Source: a virus. From it: a DNA stretch of 59,022 nt. The position numbers were made by a program, and so were the translations under genes. A model generated the notes under the pieces. That model saw only the letters and a program-made list of their open reading frames with translations, was not told the origin of the DNA and made no database searches. This document shows, piece after piece, positions 57,706 through 59,022 of the stretch. Every line of letters begins with the position of its first letter. Position 1 is the stretch's first letter. The stretch covers positions 1 to 59,022 of IMG/VR virus record IMGVR_UViG_3300021425_000040; one strand, given 5' to 3'.

Positions 57706-58113
57706 TTATTTTTCACATACTCTTTTTCTTAGATCACTAGAACTAAATCGATGATCTCTTTTATTGAAATGTAGATCAATGCCTCTATTTCTACATTCAT
57801 CTTTTCCTGTAAAGTCTTTTTGTCTGTATTCCTCACCAAGTATTCTAACATCTATAGGATACATATTTAGTATATCTAAAAGATCAGCTTCTGTGCTATA
57901 TAAAAGAACTTCGTCTACATATTTTATAGCTGATAGCTGCACTTGTCTTTCTACTATGCTTTGTATAGGAGAATTTTTTTCTTTTCTATCCAGGCTAGGA
58001 TCTAATTGGAGACCTACTATTAAATAGTCACATTGAGATTTAGCTTCTCTCAACATCATTATATGCCCTGCATGTAACAAGTCAAATGTACTACATGTGA
58101 ATCCTATCTTCAT
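57706..58113 (-). CDS. Glycerol-3-phosphate-type cytidylyltransferase
   Basis: 135 aa. STFDLLHAGHIMML contains the HxGH motif (His14, His17), and RFSSSDLRKRV near the C-terminus is the R-SSS-LR nucleotide-binding motif. 'CDYLIVGLQLDPSLDRKEKN' and 'RQVQLSAIKYVDEVLLYSTE' fit TagD-type enzymes. It makes CDP-glycerol or a similar CDP-activated compound, with a role in surface or virion modification. Many marine T4-like phages carry a similar gene. The ATG overlaps the purS stop (ATGA). Confidence 0.8.
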   Translation of the reverse strand: MKIGFTCSTFDLLHAGHIMMLREAKSQCDYLIVGLQLDPSLDRKEKNSPIQSIVERQVQLSAIKYVDEVLLYSTEADLLDILNMYPIDVRILGEEYRQKDFTGKDECRNRGIDLHFNKRDHRFSSSDLRKRVCEK

Positions 58114-58334
58114 TCCTCTAATCTTTCTATTTCATAATACTCCATAACTTCATTAGTTTGGCTTTTAATAATGAGTTCTGCCTCCTCATCAGAAGAGGCA
58201 GAAAAGTATAGTATTTTACCGATTCTAGTATCTAAAACTGAAGTAAAACCTATAGATTGTAAAGCATGAGTTACTGCATTACCAGCATTGTCTAGTATGC
58301 TTTTATGTAGCAATATGTGTGCTTTATATTTCAT
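58110..58334 (-). CDS. purS: PurS subunit of FGAM synthase
   Basis: 74 aa. The sequence follows the PurS pattern: 'MKYKAHILLHKSILDNAGNA', VTHALQSIGFTSVLDTRIGK and 'SSDEEAELIIKSQTNEVMEY', i.e. K..ILD..G.AV..AL...GF..V...R+GK...E....E. In the PurSQL enzyme, PurS bridges the glutaminase and synthetase subunits in step 4 of purine synthesis. Marine cyanophages are known to carry purS, where it is thought to support nucleotide supply during infection. No other pur gene is in the window. Confidence 0.8.
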   Translation of the reverse strand: MKYKAHILLHKSILDNAGNAVTHALQSIGFTSVLDTRIGKILYFSASSDEEAELIIKSQTNEVMEYYEIERLEE

Positions 58335-59022
58335 TTATTGCGGATTAATAACATAATGGATCAATAATACTAATGCAACCGAGGCACCAAGCCCTACCAT
58401 CATCTTACCAAAATCTTTAGCAACTAATGGAAAGACTGATTTGGTTTTCTTCTTACCAAAGTATGTAGCCATTGCCAGTTCACGACCTGCTAGAAGCCCA
58501 ACAAAGACCCAAGTTGTACTCATAGGAATATCATTGAGTTCTTTGAAGAAGTACAAGCATAGCCAGTAGAACAAATCAATCAGTGTCGCCGATCGTACGT
58601 ATCGAGTGTTATGCTTTTCCAAAACGATCTTTTGGATTTTACCGCCTTTTTCTCTAAACATAAAAAACAAGCCGGCAATAAACACAATACTGATAAACAC
58701 CATTAGGTCTATAGGAATTGCACGTGGTAAGAATACTGCAATGTTAGCAATATCATGCGATAGCCAAGTAAACCATAATCCACCGGTCGCAACCCATTGG
58801 GCTATACGCCAAAACTTTTTATTATTTTCAGATACTGGTTGAGTTTCGTCGTACCATTTACCAAAATACTTATGGATAGCAAACCACACAGCATAAGCAA
58901 ATGCTGCAGCAACACCATAGCCCATAATTGATTTCATTAGCATCTTCTCTAATACAAAGGTGCTAGCAAATACTGATAAGACTAAAAATGATGTTGAAAC
59001 CGGAACACCCATTCGTGTTAAT
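58335..59022 (-). CDS. PiT/PHO4-like permease, partial
   Basis: At least 229 codons are open; the frame continues through the window edge, so the N-terminus is missing and the ATG at 59012 is probably internal. Two related motifs, MGVPVSTSFLVLSVFAS and 'IPMSTTWVFVGLLAGRELAM', mirror the duplicated signature of PiT phosphate permeases (GxPVSTTH type), though the His is replaced. Several TM helices follow ('IDLMVFISIVFIAGLFFMF', 'MMVGLGASVALVLLIHYV'). A phosphate-uptake role is an inference. The pairing with purS would favour nucleotide synthesis. Confidence 0.5.
   Translation of the reverse strand, partial: LTRMGVPVSTSFLVLSVFASTFVLEKMLMKSIMGYGVAAAFAYAVWFAIHKYFGKWYDETQPVSENNKKFWRIAQWVATGGLWFTWLSHDIANIAVFLPRAIPIDLMVFISIVFIAGLFFMFREKGGKIQKIVLEKHNTRYVRSATLIDLFYWLCLYFFKELNDIPMSTTWVFVGLLAGRELAMATYFGKKKTKSVFPLVAKDFGKMMVGLGASVALVLLIHYVINPQ

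Noticed and set aside
1-59022. Prophage or bacterial chromosome origin of the window
   Set aside because: No integrase, attachment-site pair, bacterial housekeeping operon or ribosomal gene is present; all recognisable genes fit a virulent phage.

Overview
The window is a piece of a tailed double-stranded DNA phage genome, most likely a large marine T4-like myovirus. That reading rests on structural protein types I recognise from marine T4-like phages (the 117-aa protein at 36859-37212, the 119-aa protein at 35526-35885, the 90-aa protein at 57330-57602, and the recurring 'NFPDSP' fibre N-terminus). It also rests on dense packing of small genes with 1-8 nt overlaps, an endolysin, a glycerol-3-phosphate-type cytidylyltransferase, purS and gmd. 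The host cannot be read from the sequence. I see no integrase, rRNA, tRNA, CRISPR array or insertion sequence.

Layout. (1) 1-13.97 kb, minus strand: a run of virion and fibre genes (a partial fibre cut by the left edge, a 585-aa fibre with VQDNV repeats, a 304-aa protein, and a 1589-aa PKD-domain fibre). These are followed by small head/tail/packaging-type proteins (beta-sandwich protein, small-terminase-like protein, secreted protein, tail-terminator-like protein, TM/coiled-coil protein), several hypotheticals and a class 3 lipase. (2) 14.0-14.7 kb: an HNH endonuclease on minus and a divergent promoter region. (3) 14.7-21.2 kb, plus strand: an early/regulatory island of small genes (nucleoside 2-deoxyribosyltransferase-like, HAD phosphatase, DnaQ-like exonuclease, three HTH paralogues, zinc-finger and small membrane proteins). 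Most transcription units here are separated by a recurrent stem-loop plus sigma70-like promoter cassette. (4) 19.97-20.39 and 21.24-21.85 kb: two non-coding stretches with repeats and dyads. (5) 21.85-29.25 kb, minus strand: about 30 very small, tightly overlapping accessory genes, including a GrpE-like co-chaperone, a GIY-YIG/AbrB-like fusion and an Api92-like protein. Many are under 60 aa. (6) 29.3-55.3 kb, minus strand: gmd, then a 24-kb array of very large fibre/adhesin genes. These share a few N-terminal modules but end in different binding domains (FG-GAP propellers, LamG, fibrinogen-like, WD-like propellers, glycine-rich, cupredoxin-like). (7) 55.3-59.0 kb, minus strand: GH19 endolysin, SprT-like protease, small proteins, cytidylyltransferase, PurS and a PiT-like permease cut by the right edge.

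How it fits together. Regions 1 and 6 look like virion surface and host-recognition functions. Region 3 looks like early takeover and nucleotide metabolism under individually punctuated promoters. Region 5 holds host-interaction accessory genes. Region 7 combines lysis with auxiliary metabolism (purine synthesis, possibly phosphate uptake). The large minus-strand genes have good sigma70-type promoters (for example 44538-44566, 35453-35481, 57634-57661). I did not find T4 late-type TATAAATA boxes in front of the structural genes.

All assignments come from reading the sequence and remembered family signatures. No database search was run.
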